Part shown: positions 11,381 through 24,859 of the stretch, piece by piece
Numbering within the stretch: the first letter of the stretch is position 1
Layout: each line of letters begins with the position of its first letter
From: Microvelia longipes
Lineage: Eukaryota > Arthropoda > Insecta > Hemiptera > Veliidae
Direction of reading: 5' to 3'
Assembly: GCA_018340805.1 (NCBI GenBank)
Contig: JACMZG010001911.1
Span: 36,741,200-36,805,199, forward strand
DNA length: 64,000 nt
Program-made: the position numbers and the translations under genes
Notes under the pieces: generated by a model
What the model was told of the DNA's origin: nothing
The model's database searches: none
Seen by the model: the letters and a program-made list of their open reading frames with translations, nothing else

Positions 11381-13207
11381 TGTGTCCTTCGAAATTATCG
11401 TAAACCTATTTTTCTTTACAACATTCTTTAAAGATAGTTTCAAGTTTTGTATTTATTATTTACTTTCAGTAGAATTTGAGTGGAAAGCAGTTTGGGACAG
11501 TACGACGTTTTAATTAATGATTAAATAATTATGATTACATTAGTCTTCTTTAATTAGTTTTTATTAAAATTTATTAAAAACGTATTTTGTGAAGTAGAGA
11601 AGTTAATTGCGTCGTAATATTCCTTGGGTCATTTATGAACTTGGTTGAATCTTGATGACGTACAGAATTAAATTGATACAAGTTTGCCGAGATAAGAGAT
11701 TACTTGAACTCAAGTTGATACTCGTCAATTAGAGAAGGAAGAATGTGGTCTGAAACCAACTACCTCCAGTAGATGCCGGCTTCCATTAATGAATATTTAT
11801 CAGTTAAGTACTTCACTGGAGCAAAGTTTCTGGCAAGAGAAAATCTATTTAGGTTTCTATACTAGTCTTGAGGGTTTTCTACAGAGAAAAACCAAGTGTT
11901 TCTATCGGTCCTTTTCCAATGGAAAGAGAGCTTTTCCTTTAATAATTGAAGCCAAATTGAGGCTGAAAAGTTGAGAGAGTAAGAGCCTGGAGAAAGTAGA
12001 AAAGGGAATTTTCGGAGACTGGGTTTACATACGGAATTAGGGAATCTAGCTACATTTAAAACTTGGCTGCGCTGCCGGGCACCTAGCCCGTGCTTTTCTA
12101 CAAATCCACTTTAAAAGAATTAACTTAACAAACACCATGTTCACTTTGATTTTTTTGCTTCATTACAACTTTCTTTGTATATTTTTATGTAAGTTTTCTT
12201 TCTAATTCTACCTTAACAATATAATCGTTAAAGTTTTTTTTCAAGAACTTGCTCTCCTTTCTAAAAGTATTGAAGAGAAAGGTTTTTCTTTAGGTATAAT
12301 AATGCCGTTCCACGTTGCCAAGGAAAAGATCTGTGAAACTTTTGTCGTTTTCTTTCCTCTAATAACACTTCAAATATTCAAATATTAAAAGCATCTTTTG
12401 GGTCCAGACAACGTAGTTACTTATTCCCTTCTTTGCTTTCTGAATTCCAATTTATATTTCAAAGCTGATTTCATATTTTAAAGAAGAAAATAATATAAAG
12501 ATAAGCTATTTTTATAATATACAAAATAGCATTTGCGGTCTAAATCGAATCCAATAAATTGTTTTCCTAAATCTGAATCCATTATATTAACGGTTGTTTG
12601 GCGTTGTCATTGGTTAACATTTCTACTAAGTACACTTATAGATTGGAATCTTCCCCTAAGCTTATTTGTTTATGTGATACATCTATAATAGCCTCTATGC
12701 AAACTTATAGTGGTTGTTTCATTGATCTATTCCTGTGTTCATTGCTTACCTTACTACCTCCGAAGGATTAAAGATCTTAAAAGAGACCTCCTCTATTCTC
12801 ACAGAAACGGTTGTTGAGGCTAGAGCAGTTTGAATCTAGAGCATGAGTGCTAAACGACTCAGAAATGAAGTCTCTGAGGTAGCAGGACCTTCCCAACTTA
12901 ATTTTTTGTAACCCAAATAAGTGATGAGGATCAAATAAAAGAGGTGCAGTAATTAAATAATGATGGGCTACTTTCCGGGAATAGCGGGATTGGTGAAAAG
13001 GTGAAATAGTTCAAGAGCTCTCCTGTCCTTTTCTCCTAATGAAAAAGACTTTCTGTAACTGAACTATTTATTAATTTAAACATTAACACTATTTGTACTG
13101 TTTGTACCTTACAGGATTTTTCCTCATCTATGTCTCGATCACTATTGCTGATAAATCATTACTTTTTATATTAATGTCATGTGTTGTCAGTCAAAGTCGT
13201 ACAGTAG
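11381..13207. other. Intronic DNA with one hairpin
   Basis: CGGGC-ACCTA-GCCCG (12076-12090) is a small hairpin in style like the GC-rich hairpin family. Otherwise nothing is seen. Confidence 0.55.
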
Positions 13208-13310
<103 letters not shown>

Positions 13311-13387
13311 GCCAGGCCTTTACTAAATGTTTGTATATTTTAATTTTGATGCCTGTATTTGTAATGTTTTGCGTTTGTTTATAATAA

Positions 13388-13418
13388 TTATATATATATA
13401 ATAATATATATATGTAAT

Positions 13419-13491
<73 letters not shown>

Positions 13492-13520
13492 ATTATATAT
13501 ATATATATAATATATATATG
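13388..13520. repeat. (AT)n microsatellite, interrupted
   Basis: About 130 bp of AT repeats broken by several TTA/TAA units, which suggests an older tract than its neighbours. Confidence 0.97.
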
Positions 13521-13728
13521 AAGTAAATAATATAAGAAGGACATAACTAAATACATATTAGATAGGAATAAATACGAAATAAGTAGATAGCAAGGAAGCC
13601 TAGGATTGCTAACGGCAATGGCATTCCCCCTTTTAATAATTATTCTTAACGGATAATTATGTTATTAACAAATTTCCTCTAACGAGATTAAGAACTGATT
13701 AGATTTTCGGGTCAATCAAACATGGCGC

Positions 13729-13809
<81 letters not shown>
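13729..13809. repeat. (AT)n microsatellite
   Basis: About 80 bp of AT repeats between GGCGCG and CGCTGG. The right flank continues with GAAATTCGCTTTGAAGG, carrying the GCGAATTT-type boundary seen at many repeat copies. Confidence 0.96.
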
Positions 13810-13810
<1 letters not shown>

Positions 13811-16800
13811 GCTGGATAGATGAGCAAAAAAGGAAAGTAAGCACTTCGATAGAAATTCGCTTTGAAGGTTTGCCATGCCAATTTCCGAGCCAAAAGTTTT
13901 TAATCCCACCAGACATGCACTATGTCGATACGATTCATTTCAATATCGAATAATTGAAGTTTCGATAAGTATATTTAAATCTTGAAAAAATATATTTTAA
14001 TCACGTGTATTATTTTTAAATTAGCAGACTGGGAAGCTTCGTTTCATTCTTGATGGCTTGAATTTTAAGAAGTAAAACTATCTTTAAATGAAGTACTTAA
14101 AGCACCACGTATAGAGAAAATAAGGTATAATTTAAATCCTTTTTGCTCTATCTCTACCTAGTAGAGACATGTTATAAAAATAGTAAATCGATATAGGGAA
14201 AGAGAAGGTAAAGATAAGTAAAGTAAGAAATACGAACAAGATATTGGCAAGCTGTCAGTAAATTCCAAGCCTGATATGCATATAATAGTATTTTCTAGAG
14301 CCATTAGTACTTGAGTTGGAAAAAAACCCTTTTCCTTACAGTAACTGTCTTTTCTATTCTCTCATAAACTTACAAAAAAATGTACAATAAATTATTATAT
14401 AGTAACAGTATAGATTGAACGAAGCTTCAATCATTATACGTATATAATACATGACTTGCTTTAATATATTCAGTTAAAGTTCGTTGGTGAAGGATTATAT
14501 TATTAATTTTTACACAAAATGAATAAGAAAGCTGTCGAATAGAAAACCTTTTTCCAAAAATCAGTAATTAAATTATATTATTAGATTAGAAGAAGGTTGT
14601 GTCCTATAGGGTGGTAATAAAAATGACGATTAGTGTAACGTTTTTGGTATGAAGTCATTATCAAACCTAAAAATAAATATATTAAAAATTAATTAGAGAT
14701 ATGATATAGTAAAGATTGTTATATAAAAACCTACAACATCTCATAATTTAAAGAAGAAAAAGGAAAATAAAAAGATTACTTACATTCAAGAAAAAGTAGA
14801 CACCTAATTATTAGTTTAAAAATTGTATATTCTTTGGATAACAAGGAATATCACGATTAGAGAATCGGGCTTTTGTTTTTGTTTATACTGACTAATGATG
14901 CATTTACGTTTTAAAATAAACTTTTAGTATTATCATTTCTCTAAACTATGTTATGCTTACATTTCAACATAATTTATTTCATCCTTAATGATCGTTTAAT
15001 TATTAAATAATTTTATTGATATTTCCGCCAACAACACCTACTAACATTGTTTTTTATTGATTTTTAGGTTCACACTTTTAAAATATTTTAAACATTGTTT
15101 TTACTATTATATTCTAAATCAAAATTAATAATAATATTTATAAAATATTATTTTGATTAAATGTAGAAAAAAAAACTTTTTTTCACCAAACCTCAGCAAA
15201 ATTTTCTATTATAATATTATTAATTAAAAAAATTCATTAAGATGTGTCATAAAAATATCAGATAAACAAATAATAATTAAAAAGTATCAAATATAAAAAC
15301 CAAGATAGCGACAGAAAAATATAATAATTGAAAAATGGTTTGTTTGGTAAAAGGGGAGGAAATATTTCGGGGTGTCAGGTTAATTTCCTGTAACTGCCTC
15401 GAGCCAGTCTTACTGCAACCTTTTAATTCTTTTCGTGTTATTTATCATCCTTTTCTTCGTTCCCTTCTTTTCTTTTAGGGTGTTAGTTGATTTCTTCAAG
15501 AAATTAAAATATTATCTTGATATTTGTATTTCTTTGTCTTATTTTGTGCCAATGTTTGAAACATTAATGTTTTTGTCGGAATATTGGTTTAATATTGATT
15601 GATTTTTTTTATTCCTTTTTAGAGAATTTCCATTGGCAAAATCGCCAATGGGTCATTTTTGTTCTTATTTTTGAAGACTAAATGATTTTTTGTATCACAT
15701 ATTTTTGTCATTTGCTTTCCCTATCTACTGCTAAGAAAACATAGAAATGAAAAAATTGTGACACCCAATTTTTTTCAGAAATTTCTATTTCATCAAGGGG
15801 GTAAAAATCGAAAAAAATTGTCGTCTTTAGGTATGTACAGATGTATATGTAAATGTTTGCCCACTTTTTTGAGAACAAGATACTGGTTCAATTGATTCTA
15901 GCTTAAGCAGTTAGATGAAACTTGGTATAAAACAAGTGCTAAGTCAGAAAAAAAACTGTTTAGACTTTGGACAAATCGAACAAGTTACTCTAACTGGTCT
16001 TGGAATGCTTGTTTTCTTGTTAATTTCACCCATTCTCGCCCGATTTTCCATTGTTTCTTTTATGAGCTGATTAGTAACATTTTTATTTGTTACTCTATTT
16101 TCTTGGTTTTTTAAAAGGAATATTTTAATGATCAGCATGAGATAATTTTTCTATTGGTACACAAATGTTTTGGAAATCTAATAAGGAAGGATTAGATTAG
16201 GTTCGTACTACTGAATAAACATTTGTATTTGTTTGAAAAATCTATTAACATGTAAAAATGTTTCTTATAAGACAATATAGCAATAAGCTGAAAACTCGAA
16301 CAAGAATTAAGTTGTTAAATAAGAAAACCTGCATTTGAAAACATTTTTTCGTAGTTTTTAGTATACATAAGTTTATTTTAACTTACAAACTAAGATGTTA
16401 TAATTCACGTAGTAAAAACGTAATTTTTACCAACAATTTCAATAAGATTAGTTGCAAATAGCACTGTGACCTTATTCCTCGACCAAGTAATCAGAACGTT
16501 TTAATGGACTCTTTTTCCCACAAAGCTCTATTCTTCTCCATTTTATTTGAATAGCGTAATCTTAAAGTATATTTTAGCTTTTAAATAAATGTGCTGCTAT
16601 CAAAAATATTATGAAAGCATGTAGGAAGTTTAGAGCGGCTTTGAAAGGGCTCTTGAAACTTTCAGCTATTTTTAAACCTCTTTAATATTTTTATTTCAAT
16701 GCCTTTCACGTTCTCAGTTCTTAGAATGAAAGCTTTCGGTTCAATCCAGGGTTTTTAACCTGAAACTGGTTTTGTTAGGATGAGCTTCCTAAACCTAACC

Positions 16801-19241
16801 TTAAATAACTAGGAAAATTTATAAATTATTTAAACTTCTTTCCGAACTTATTTATTAAATTACGTCTGTTGGATCTACCTTTTGAAATTTAAAATTTCTT
16901 AAATTATCTTTTGAATTTCTTTGTTTAAAATTCTTTAATTTGAGCTTTTGAATACTTGTTGAGTATCCAAAAAAATTCAGATATTTTTGTTCCAGTCTAG
17001 TAAACATTACCGTTAACTTAGGGCGAATAGTTTCTTCTACTTTTAAAAGTATATCTCTTATTTTCAATTAAATAAATTTGATTTAGTATGTTTTTGACCT
17101 CAAAGGAAATTTTAACCTAAATTTCATAGGGTTTTACTCTGTATATTGTTAAACTGTACGTATGAAGTATAAAGAATGCTTTTTCGTGTCTTTCTCGTAT
17201 GATTTATACGAAACCATAACCTTCTTTGGTTTAATAGATATTTTTTCGTGTGTTTACAAGAAAAAGTTGTTTATCTTTCAAGGCAACATTAGGGAGTAAA
17301 AGCGAGAGAGGAAATGATGTTTGTTTCTTTCGAAAAATCTCCTAAAAAGCATTTGTTTGATATACAAATACTTACAGGATATTTCTTGTAAGTTCCTGAT
17401 TTCAAATTGTCTTTTTTTGGGAGGTTTCGCTCCAGGCAACATTTTTCGAGCGAGAGAGAAAGGCGCCAAATATGAAGGAATATTTCCTGAGGGCGAAGAA
17501 AAAGATTCCTTTTATTGTTTACCGAGGAAAAAAAAAGAAATTAGGTCGGTGAAAAGGAATAAGAAGTGTGTGGACAAATAAGTTGCTGAGGTATTGGGAG
17601 AAGAAGGAAACGAGAAGTGGTAAGGATGAGGTCCATAGGAAATCCTTTTCTTCAGGATATTGCCTGGTTCTTATACTATGGGTACTTAGTACAGTCTCGA
17701 GGACACTCCAACTCAAACTTTTCTACTAAACTTATAGACACAGGCACGTTCATATCCCACACTTTCTCTTCACTTCATATCTCCTTTTGTCTGGGAATTC
17801 TTCTTTCTATAATCTTCCTGTTTAAAAGTACTCAACAAGAAATATATCTGAGAATAATATTGACCGTCTATTATATAATATAAGAAAACTGTACTTAATA
17901 GGTAAAACTTTCTTGATTAAATTGTCTTATTTAGATTAAAAGTAATAAGCGATTGTTTAACCTTTTTATCTTGTACTGGGTATCTCTTATTGTCTAGAAT
18001 TATAGGTAATACAAGATCTTTTAACACAGGCCTGAAAACATAATGTAAGAATTTGAACTTAGATGTAAAAATTTAATGACTCACTGTCTTGAAAGAGTGC
18101 TTTAAATTTGAAGATGTTTGTAACTGTAGGAATGTATCGTGTTGATCGGGTACTTCTGCTGTATCAGCATGGTCGTGATTTTTTACAGAAATATAGTTTT
18201 AAAATATTTTTTAATCATTCCTTTATCAGCCATAAAAGGGATATAAATTACTTTGGTTTACACCTTAAGTCAGTATAAAATAGGAGGGAATTAGTGGGGT
18301 TTATAAAATAAGTGAGCAGAGCTAGAGTGGTGCTATATACCACACACATACCACCACAGTTGTAAAAATTAACTGTTGGAAAAGGGATTCTCTACCCCCC
18401 TTATAGTGACTATATTTGCCGCAGTAGGGGAGTTTTAGTTTAACACTGATTACAAATTAATTAGCGAGGTGAAACGGAAGTAGAAATAACGTAGGTGATT
18501 TAAAATGTAAATAGGTTGGAATGGGTTTTTAGAGCTAGCAGACGTTAGAAGGGATAAATGGTCAGGTATTACCTTGGCTGGGCCGAAACGAAAACCTGCG
18601 AGGGTCTCTTCAATTATTTACAGGAGTGGCCCATTCCCTGCTTTGCCTTTATTCACATTACGTTTGCCCTTGGTTAGTTTTCGGATCTATATAGTCTTGT
18701 TTCTCTGCAAATTCAACCTCTTTTATTTTCTACTCTACTTCTAGGTATAAAATAATTTTAAATCAAACAGTTAACATTTTCTGAAATTGTTTTATGTTTT
18801 AAATTATTTCTAGGTTTGCGTTTTAATTTTATAATTTACATATGTACAAGTTTAATACATTTACACGTTAAGTTAGTGTTTTAATTTTATTTCAATGATT
18901 ATTCCTGCTTATTATGTATTTCAAAATGTTTTAAAAAAATTGTTTCGAGTTATTAAGCTTAAGCATTGTTGTAATAATTAATAAGATCGTATAATACCGA
19001 ACCTATGTTAACTCACTGTATGTCTGAAACCATGTGTCTTGTGTAACTTATAGATTAAGAATTTAATTGATTACGACATTGTTTTTGCTTTATCATACTC
19101 TAATTTCTTTGTCATAATTGACCAAGCATTCCCAGTATCCACAACTTTTTATCGAATTTTCTTTGAAACAAATTCGCTAACGTTCCAGGAGTGTAATGCA
19201 AGTCTTAATATATACTTACACGTACACACATTACACACCAC
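13811..19241. other. Intronic AT-rich DNA
   Basis: No repeats or coding were recognised except a short local echo (GGCAACATT plus GCGAGAGAG) at 17282-17312 and 17434-17460. Overlapping frames near 17280-17880 have no motifs. Confidence 0.55.
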
Positions 19242-19309
19242 ATATAATATATTATATAATTATTATATATTATATATATATATATTAATATATATATATA
19301 TATATATAT
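19242..19309. repeat. (AT)n microsatellite
   Basis: AT repeats with TTATAT breaks following a short CA-rich stretch (ACACATTACACACCA). Confidence 0.95.
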
Positions 19310-20058
19310 CATATAGTACTATTATTCGTAGTTTAATGGATATATAGAATGAATAATAACCTGCAGTTGCATTTCAGCAGCTTTTTCTTATATTAGCAGT
19401 CTGTCACAGGCATATTTTTGTCCTTTACAACATTGTCACCCACTGTAAAATTGTGTTCAATATCTTTATACTTGCATACTCGAGAACTTTTTTTTAAATC
19501 GCCAACTCGTTTCGTATAACCTAAGTATAGATTCCCGATTTTTTAAATTTTGATATAGAAACTAGGAGCGATTTTATGCTTCAGAGACAAGTCTGTTTTT
19601 TGACTCCATCGTCGGAATCTTTTAATAAATTAAGTTTTTCAGAAAGGGACAGCGATTTCCGTATTGACATTTTAATAAACTCGATTTACAACAAATAAAA
19701 AGTTTCACAAATGAACTGGTCAGACCGAATACCAAATTAAAACTGAAAGATTTTAGTTCTATGCTGTGTTAATCCTATTCATAGAAAATGTAAGAAAGAG
19801 TTCGCAAAATAAATAAGGCAGGGCGAGAATCAATAAATAATTGTTCTGGAAAATTACAGGAAAACAGAAGTGCCGTTTTAGTCAATTCCTTGAAAGTTTG
19901 CGGGTCTTGTCTTTATCTTTATTTCTGGAAATTTGTTCGTTATATAGAAATTTTTTCGTTAAATAGAAACACACTTAACCACAAAATTTAGGGAACGTAA
20001 AAAAAATTCGTTAATAGAGACTTTCGTTGTATAAAGTTCGTTATATGAGGTCCGACTG

Positions 20059-20066
20059 TATATATA

Positions 20067-20164
<98 letters not shown>

Positions 20165-20196
20165 TTAATATAATATATATATATATATAATATATA
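20059..20196. repeat. (AT)n microsatellite inside a repeat copy
   Basis: About 140 bp. The right flank (20210-20460) is related to the right flank of the AT tract at 56730, so the microsatellite is part of a dispersed element. Confidence 0.95.
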
Positions 20197-20204
20197 GTAT
20201 ACAT

Positions 20205-20470
20205 ACATATGATTCTTGTAAACGCGCTACCTTTCAAGCAGAATTAACTTTTATAGATCAAACTTGGCACAAAAATCAGACCAACTGTAACATTGGTACA
20301 AAAATCAAGTTGTTGTAGCGTCGTAAGCCTGTTTTGCTGAATCAGGAAAAATTAAAAAAAGAAAATTAAGGAATTTTTCGCCGCGAAAGGTTCTTGTGTA
20401 TCGCGCAAAATCAAATTAAATCGGTTTAGAGTCGATAAGTCACCATATTTAAACTATAAGTTTTATAATG
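20205..20470 (+). repeat. Dispersed repeat, right flank of an AT tract
   Basis: TTCTTGTAAACGCGCTACCT, CAAACTTGGCACAAAAATCA, TTTTGCTGAATCAG, TTTTTCGCCGCGAAAGGTTC and GGTTTAGAGTCGATAAGTCA occur in the same order as at 56880-57130. Confidence 0.7.
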
Positions 20471-20487
20471 AAAATATATTTTTGGTA

Positions 20488-20545
20488 TTCCAAAAGAAAT
20501 TTGCCCGGCTTGCGAATCTCCGCGTCAAAATTATTTGTTAATTCA
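20488..20545 (-). mobile_element. tRNA-like SINE fragment (57526 family)
   Basis: CAAAAGAAATTTGCCCGGCT then TGCGAATCTCCGCGTCAAAATTATT parallels the copy at 11325 and the inverted units at 58240-58518. Confidence 0.6.
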
Positions 20546-21264
20546 AGTGCAAAACCACATCTTTTAAAATGCATTACAGAACATTTTAGAGTCGCGGTTT
20601 TCATGTCACCTATCATTTATTATGTATGAAGTAGATGACAACTTATATAAAGTAGAATGTAACCCAGTGACCATTATTTCATTTTAAGTATTATTTTTTT
20701 ATCTATTACAGTTTTACTTATAAATGTACAAAAGAAAATATAATCGTTATTAAAAAATGAATTCTTCATTTATTCATGAATTTACTTATCGAGATTATAA
20801 TTTTCTGAAAAAAGGGAAAAACTTGAAAAGTCTCATCTTAGCAATTATATTAATCTCTGAGTTTTAATTTCATTTTTGTTTCTTCTTTTTGTTTTTCTCC
20901 ATTTTTGTCGTTTCATTCAACTGTTTGAGTTGATTTCTTTTCAAGAGTTTTAGGAAAACTTGATTTTAAACCTAGTAAATATATAATGAGAGAACTGCGT
21001 GACACTTTTCTGTTCATTTTGCAATTTTCCATTCTTTAATTCTGTCACTCTTTATAATTACTCAGGTTGTGTTTCTTAAAAATCTAAGCTAATTAGTTTC
21101 GTTAGATTATGGAAAGGTCGGAGGAAAAAATTTCAATTCAAAAAGATATTTTTGGATCTAATAAATTCTAATTAAATTTTAAATTAAATTTCAACCTTTA
21201 TTCTTTTCTTTTGTTGTAAAAATTTATTTAATACGTTTTTTATTAACTTTTTACTTTCAATACA

Positions 21265-21400
21265 GACTTAAAAAATCATTCTTGGTACCTTAGAACCCTT
21301 TTTAACCACTTTGAAATCGCTTTGCTCGTCCTCAGAATATGGAAACCGTCTTATTTATATTACAGGTCGACTTCGGACTCGCTTTTTTGTCGTAAGACGC
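21265..21400 (-). mobile_element. 5S-core SINE family, 3' end fragment
   Basis: The minus strand carries CTGAGGACGAGCAAAGCGAT and a GGTACC-type end related to the 3' part of the 34725 copy. The 5S core itself is missing. It lies tail to tail with the copy starting at 21560. Confidence 0.6.
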
Positions 21401-21559
21401 TGAAAATCTTCTTTTGTGTTTTCAGCTATTAAGTTTCATTTCTCTGTCAGAATCAATTTTTATTGTATATTCTTCAAGCCTTATATAAGAACTATATTAA
21501 AAATTAAAACAAAATCTAATTGAGTTAAAATTAGGTTTAAGAGTATCCTTTTATGTAAT

Positions 21560-21830
21560 AAATTAGTATTTTAAGTTTCATTTCAATGCGGCTTCAAAAA
21601 CAATTTTTGAAGTCAAAAATTGAAAAACAATTGAAAAATATTTCGAATTTCAATTCATTCAGAAACAAATCCATAGTTTTTGTGAGACCATTAATGTTAA
21701 AAAGCATCAAGTGAGTTCAGTTCCTGGATAAATGACCACTAGAAATTAAATGGAGGTTTTTTGAGTGAGGATGAGCGAATGTAATATAATGAGGAAAAGT
21801 TCCGAGATGCCCTATACCCATTTTAGCGAA
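21560..21830 (+). mobile_element. 5S-core SINE copy, diverged
   Basis: A GTTTCATTTCAATGC linker, a weak 5S-like core (GACCATTAATGTTAAAAAGC, then CCTGGATAAATGACCACT) and the 3' end AAAGTTCCGAGATGCCCTAT occur in the family order. Confidence 0.65.
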
Positions 21831-21947
21831 TTTTCATAATGAAAATGACGCTTATGAGGTTGTTTGGATGACGGAAGTTGAGGGTGGGAGTGGTGGAATC
21901 GGTCCTATTGGCTTCCTGATAACAAAAATATATTGTCGAAAAAAGTT
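21825..21947 (+). repeat. Repeat fragment with AGCGAATTTTC end, leading into (AT)n
   Basis: TTAGCGAATTTTCATAATG, then GCTTATGAGGTTGTTTGGAT, then a G-rich block, then the microsatellite. It matches 7585 and 11035. Confidence 0.6.
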
Positions 21948-21981
21948 TATATATATGTATATATATATATATATATAATAG

Positions 21982-22042
<61 letters not shown>

Positions 22043-22058
22043 GGTAATATATATATTA
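21948..22058. repeat. (AT)n microsatellite inside a repeat copy
   Basis: The left flank (21825-21947) starts with TTAGCGAATTTTC and matches blocks at 7585 and 11035. The right flank (22060-22310) carries two TGACGTCAT sites. Confidence 0.95.
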
Positions 22059-22059
22059 T

Positions 22060-22620
22060 GTATGTAGAGTTTCTACCCTTTTCGTATGGCGACGATAACT
22101 CTCGAAGGCGCGAAGATGTTGTGGCAGGTTACGAGCCTATTGTTTATAAAACATTATGACGTCATCAACCAAAGTTATGACGTCATGAAAAAAATTTTTT
22201 TTTGAAACTTAAAATGGCTTTAAAACAAGGTATCTAGTATTTAGGTAGACGGCTAGCTGAATCGATTAAAACCAATTTCAGCTCAATCGAACCATCACAA
22301 ATGGCGCAATCGGTTATAATATATATATAATCTTGTATATATGTATACGTCTAGGTCAAAGAATCGTAGATATCTGTAGTTTCAGTAGTGTTAGAGGGTG
22401 GGGATAGTATAAAGAAACCTCTACTCTTGCTCCATCCTTGGTAAGCCTACTGTCCCAAGAGACAGGGCAAAAATGGCTTCCACTGAACCACGCCGAGCTA
22501 AGCAGACCCGTAAAGAGGAAGAACATCGAAGTAGTCTTATAGGTCGAAGTTACTCTAAAACGAATGCGACCAGTTTCAGCTCAATCGGACAATCCTAAGT
22601 GACGCAAACGGTATTTTTAT
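22060..22620. repeat. Unclassified dispersed repeat with TGACGTCAT pairs
   Basis: Two ATGACGTCAT words (about 22158 and 22185) and two related tails (CAATTTCAGCTCAATCGAAC at 22273 and CAGTTTCAGCTCAATCGGAC at 22571). The wording resembles the ATGACATCAT and TGACGTCAGC segments at 34985 and 56990, so this is probably a diverged relative of that body. Confidence 0.5.
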
Positions 22621-22859
22621 TTTGAATAATCATGAATATATTTTTTCAATCTTAAGATTTTACTCAAATAAACAATTTGTTACAAAACAAAATTTGACAT
22701 TTTTCTTTAAATTCTATAAACAATCATAAACGTAAGTTAGAGTTTATACCCTTTGTATAGTGGACGATAACTAAAGCTGATGAAACTATAATCTTTTCAT
22801 ACCCTTTATACAAGGTTACTTTAACAGTTGCAACGTGTGGATTTTTTCCTCACAAAATA

Positions 22860-23065
22860 AATTTGTTGAGAAAGCCTCTCAGGCCGCGAAGCGGCCTGTG
22901 AAACGAAGCTGTGAAAATTCGCTAAATACGTGGCAAAAGCCATGTAACAAGAAACGATAGTGAAACCATACATTAATTACAAAAACAACAACAATGTGGC
23001 CGCGAAGCGTCACTGGGAGCCCCGGCCGCGTTAGCGGCTACGGGCCGAAGGCCCGTTTTTTATTT
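22860..23065 (-). repeat. GC-rich hairpin island, family copy 2
   Basis: Contains perfect hairpins GGCCGC-GAA-GCGGCC (22882-22896) and GGGCC-GAA-GGCCC, plus GCCGCGTTAGCGGC. On the minus strand, TTTAGCGAATTTTCACAGC follows the first hairpins, as in copies 1 and 3. Confidence 0.65.
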
Positions 23066-24850
23066 ATTATACTGATGTGTTTTTTAAGTTGATTCCTAAT
23101 AAAACTAAGGGTTTAAAAATGTAAAATACTGGAGACGGTTGTAAAATAGTATATTGTTGATTAATAAAATAGTTGGTGTTAAAACGGTTATAAAATCCTT
23201 GGTATTTTAATGTCCTTGGATAAGGGATAGGATTAGTCTGAGATATATAAGCTAATATACATTTATACATAAAGTGTAATATATCTTGTTAAATTTAATC
23301 TTTTATATAATATATTGTATTATAGATTTTGTGTAAATGTAACAATCTATTTGATTCATTAGTGTTTAAATTTCATTAATCACTATTGTTTGAATATTAG
23401 CAGAATGATAAAACATATATAGAAAAGGGTTTAGGGTGTTTCCTTTTATATATGTTTGAAATAATACAAAAGTTATCGGTGAAGGAAACGGAAGGTAAAA
23501 GGGGGGAGGGGGTGTTGAAAGAGAACATGTGCGGTATTTAGTGTTTGCTGAGAAAATTTTAACCCCTTGTTTTGTTTTCGTATAAGTTTTTTATGTTTCG
23601 CTTGTGTGTGAGGGAAAACATTTTGTATATTTTATAATGTATGTTAGAGAAAAGGATTTTATGTTCAGAAAAGTGTACACAAATGTTATGTGTGCGGATG
23701 TTATAAGAGGTTAAAAAAAGGAGGTGAGGTAGATAGATATGTCTAAAGAGATTTTCGGTTGCTTTAGGTTTTTTAGAAACTCTAAGCTAGAGAGCAAAGT
23801 GGGCATTTTCTGACCCCTTCTACCCTCCACACATTTCACTAACAACCTGCCGGACCATTAGTTCTGGGTATAGAAGAGAAAGACTTAAAAAGAGAAAGAA
23901 AACAACTGACTCACTCTAAACACCACCTGATATCTAACCCTTTTTATCACTTTTATACTCATTATCCTCTCTTTCCTTCAGACACACATATATCTCGAGT
24001 TAAAAACACTACATAACTCTTTCCTTACTCAAACACATTCATTTTGATACTCTACACACTGACACTGACAGTCTCTTCTTATATTAAACCCTACTGTAAA
24101 TTTCTCCTGTAAGCTTAAATACTAACAGAGCTTTTATATACATTTCTTACAAGTAAATAGAAATAAGTGAGTTAAATAAAATTCACGATTTTTAATCCTG
24201 AGAAATCTTTAGTGTTTTACTTAAGCCGTGCATTTTAACCGTATTTTATTGAAAATAAATGTAAAACCTCTTAATTAAAAAACTAAAACCTTCGTAATAT
24301 ATTTTTAATTAAAGAAAGATCCGACTTTCGTGTTATACGTAACGTAGTGTACATTATTGTACAGCATGGCGTACATTATGTGCAGCATCGTTACAACATA
24401 TACGTACGTAATGTTTGAACATCGGAGGTAGTAGCTCTAACGGTGATCATATGTAATAAAGCAGGCCTACTGAACTTAAATAAGATGATTTTTATTTTCT
24501 GAAAATGAGCAATGTGAGTCCGGAATAGTGAGGTCAAGCTTATTTTATTTTGATTTTTGTTTGTATTTTTGCTTAATCACCATATTATTACCGTAATTAT
24601 AGTTCAGAATAATCCATTGTGTATAGTATAGTAATGGATAATCCATTGTGCATAGGTCATCTAATTCTGTAAATTCTTCTGCGGTAGAACAGTTCTTAAA
24701 TAAAGAACAATCATACGATTGTCTGTATGGTCTAAAACTATTGTACCATTAATATAATATTCTGGAACTAGTTTACTTAATGAAAGGAAATGAGTTATAT
24801 AACTATTATCATTTAATACTACCGAGTTTTGCAAACATCAATAGTCGACA
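23066..24850. other. Intronic DNA, nothing firm
   Basis: A 20-bp word (ATAATCCATTGTGYATAG) is duplicated at 24609 and 24639. A cluster of GTACATTATGTRCAGCAT-like words lies at 24350-24400. Confidence 0.55.
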
Positions 24851-24859
24851 CAATATTAA

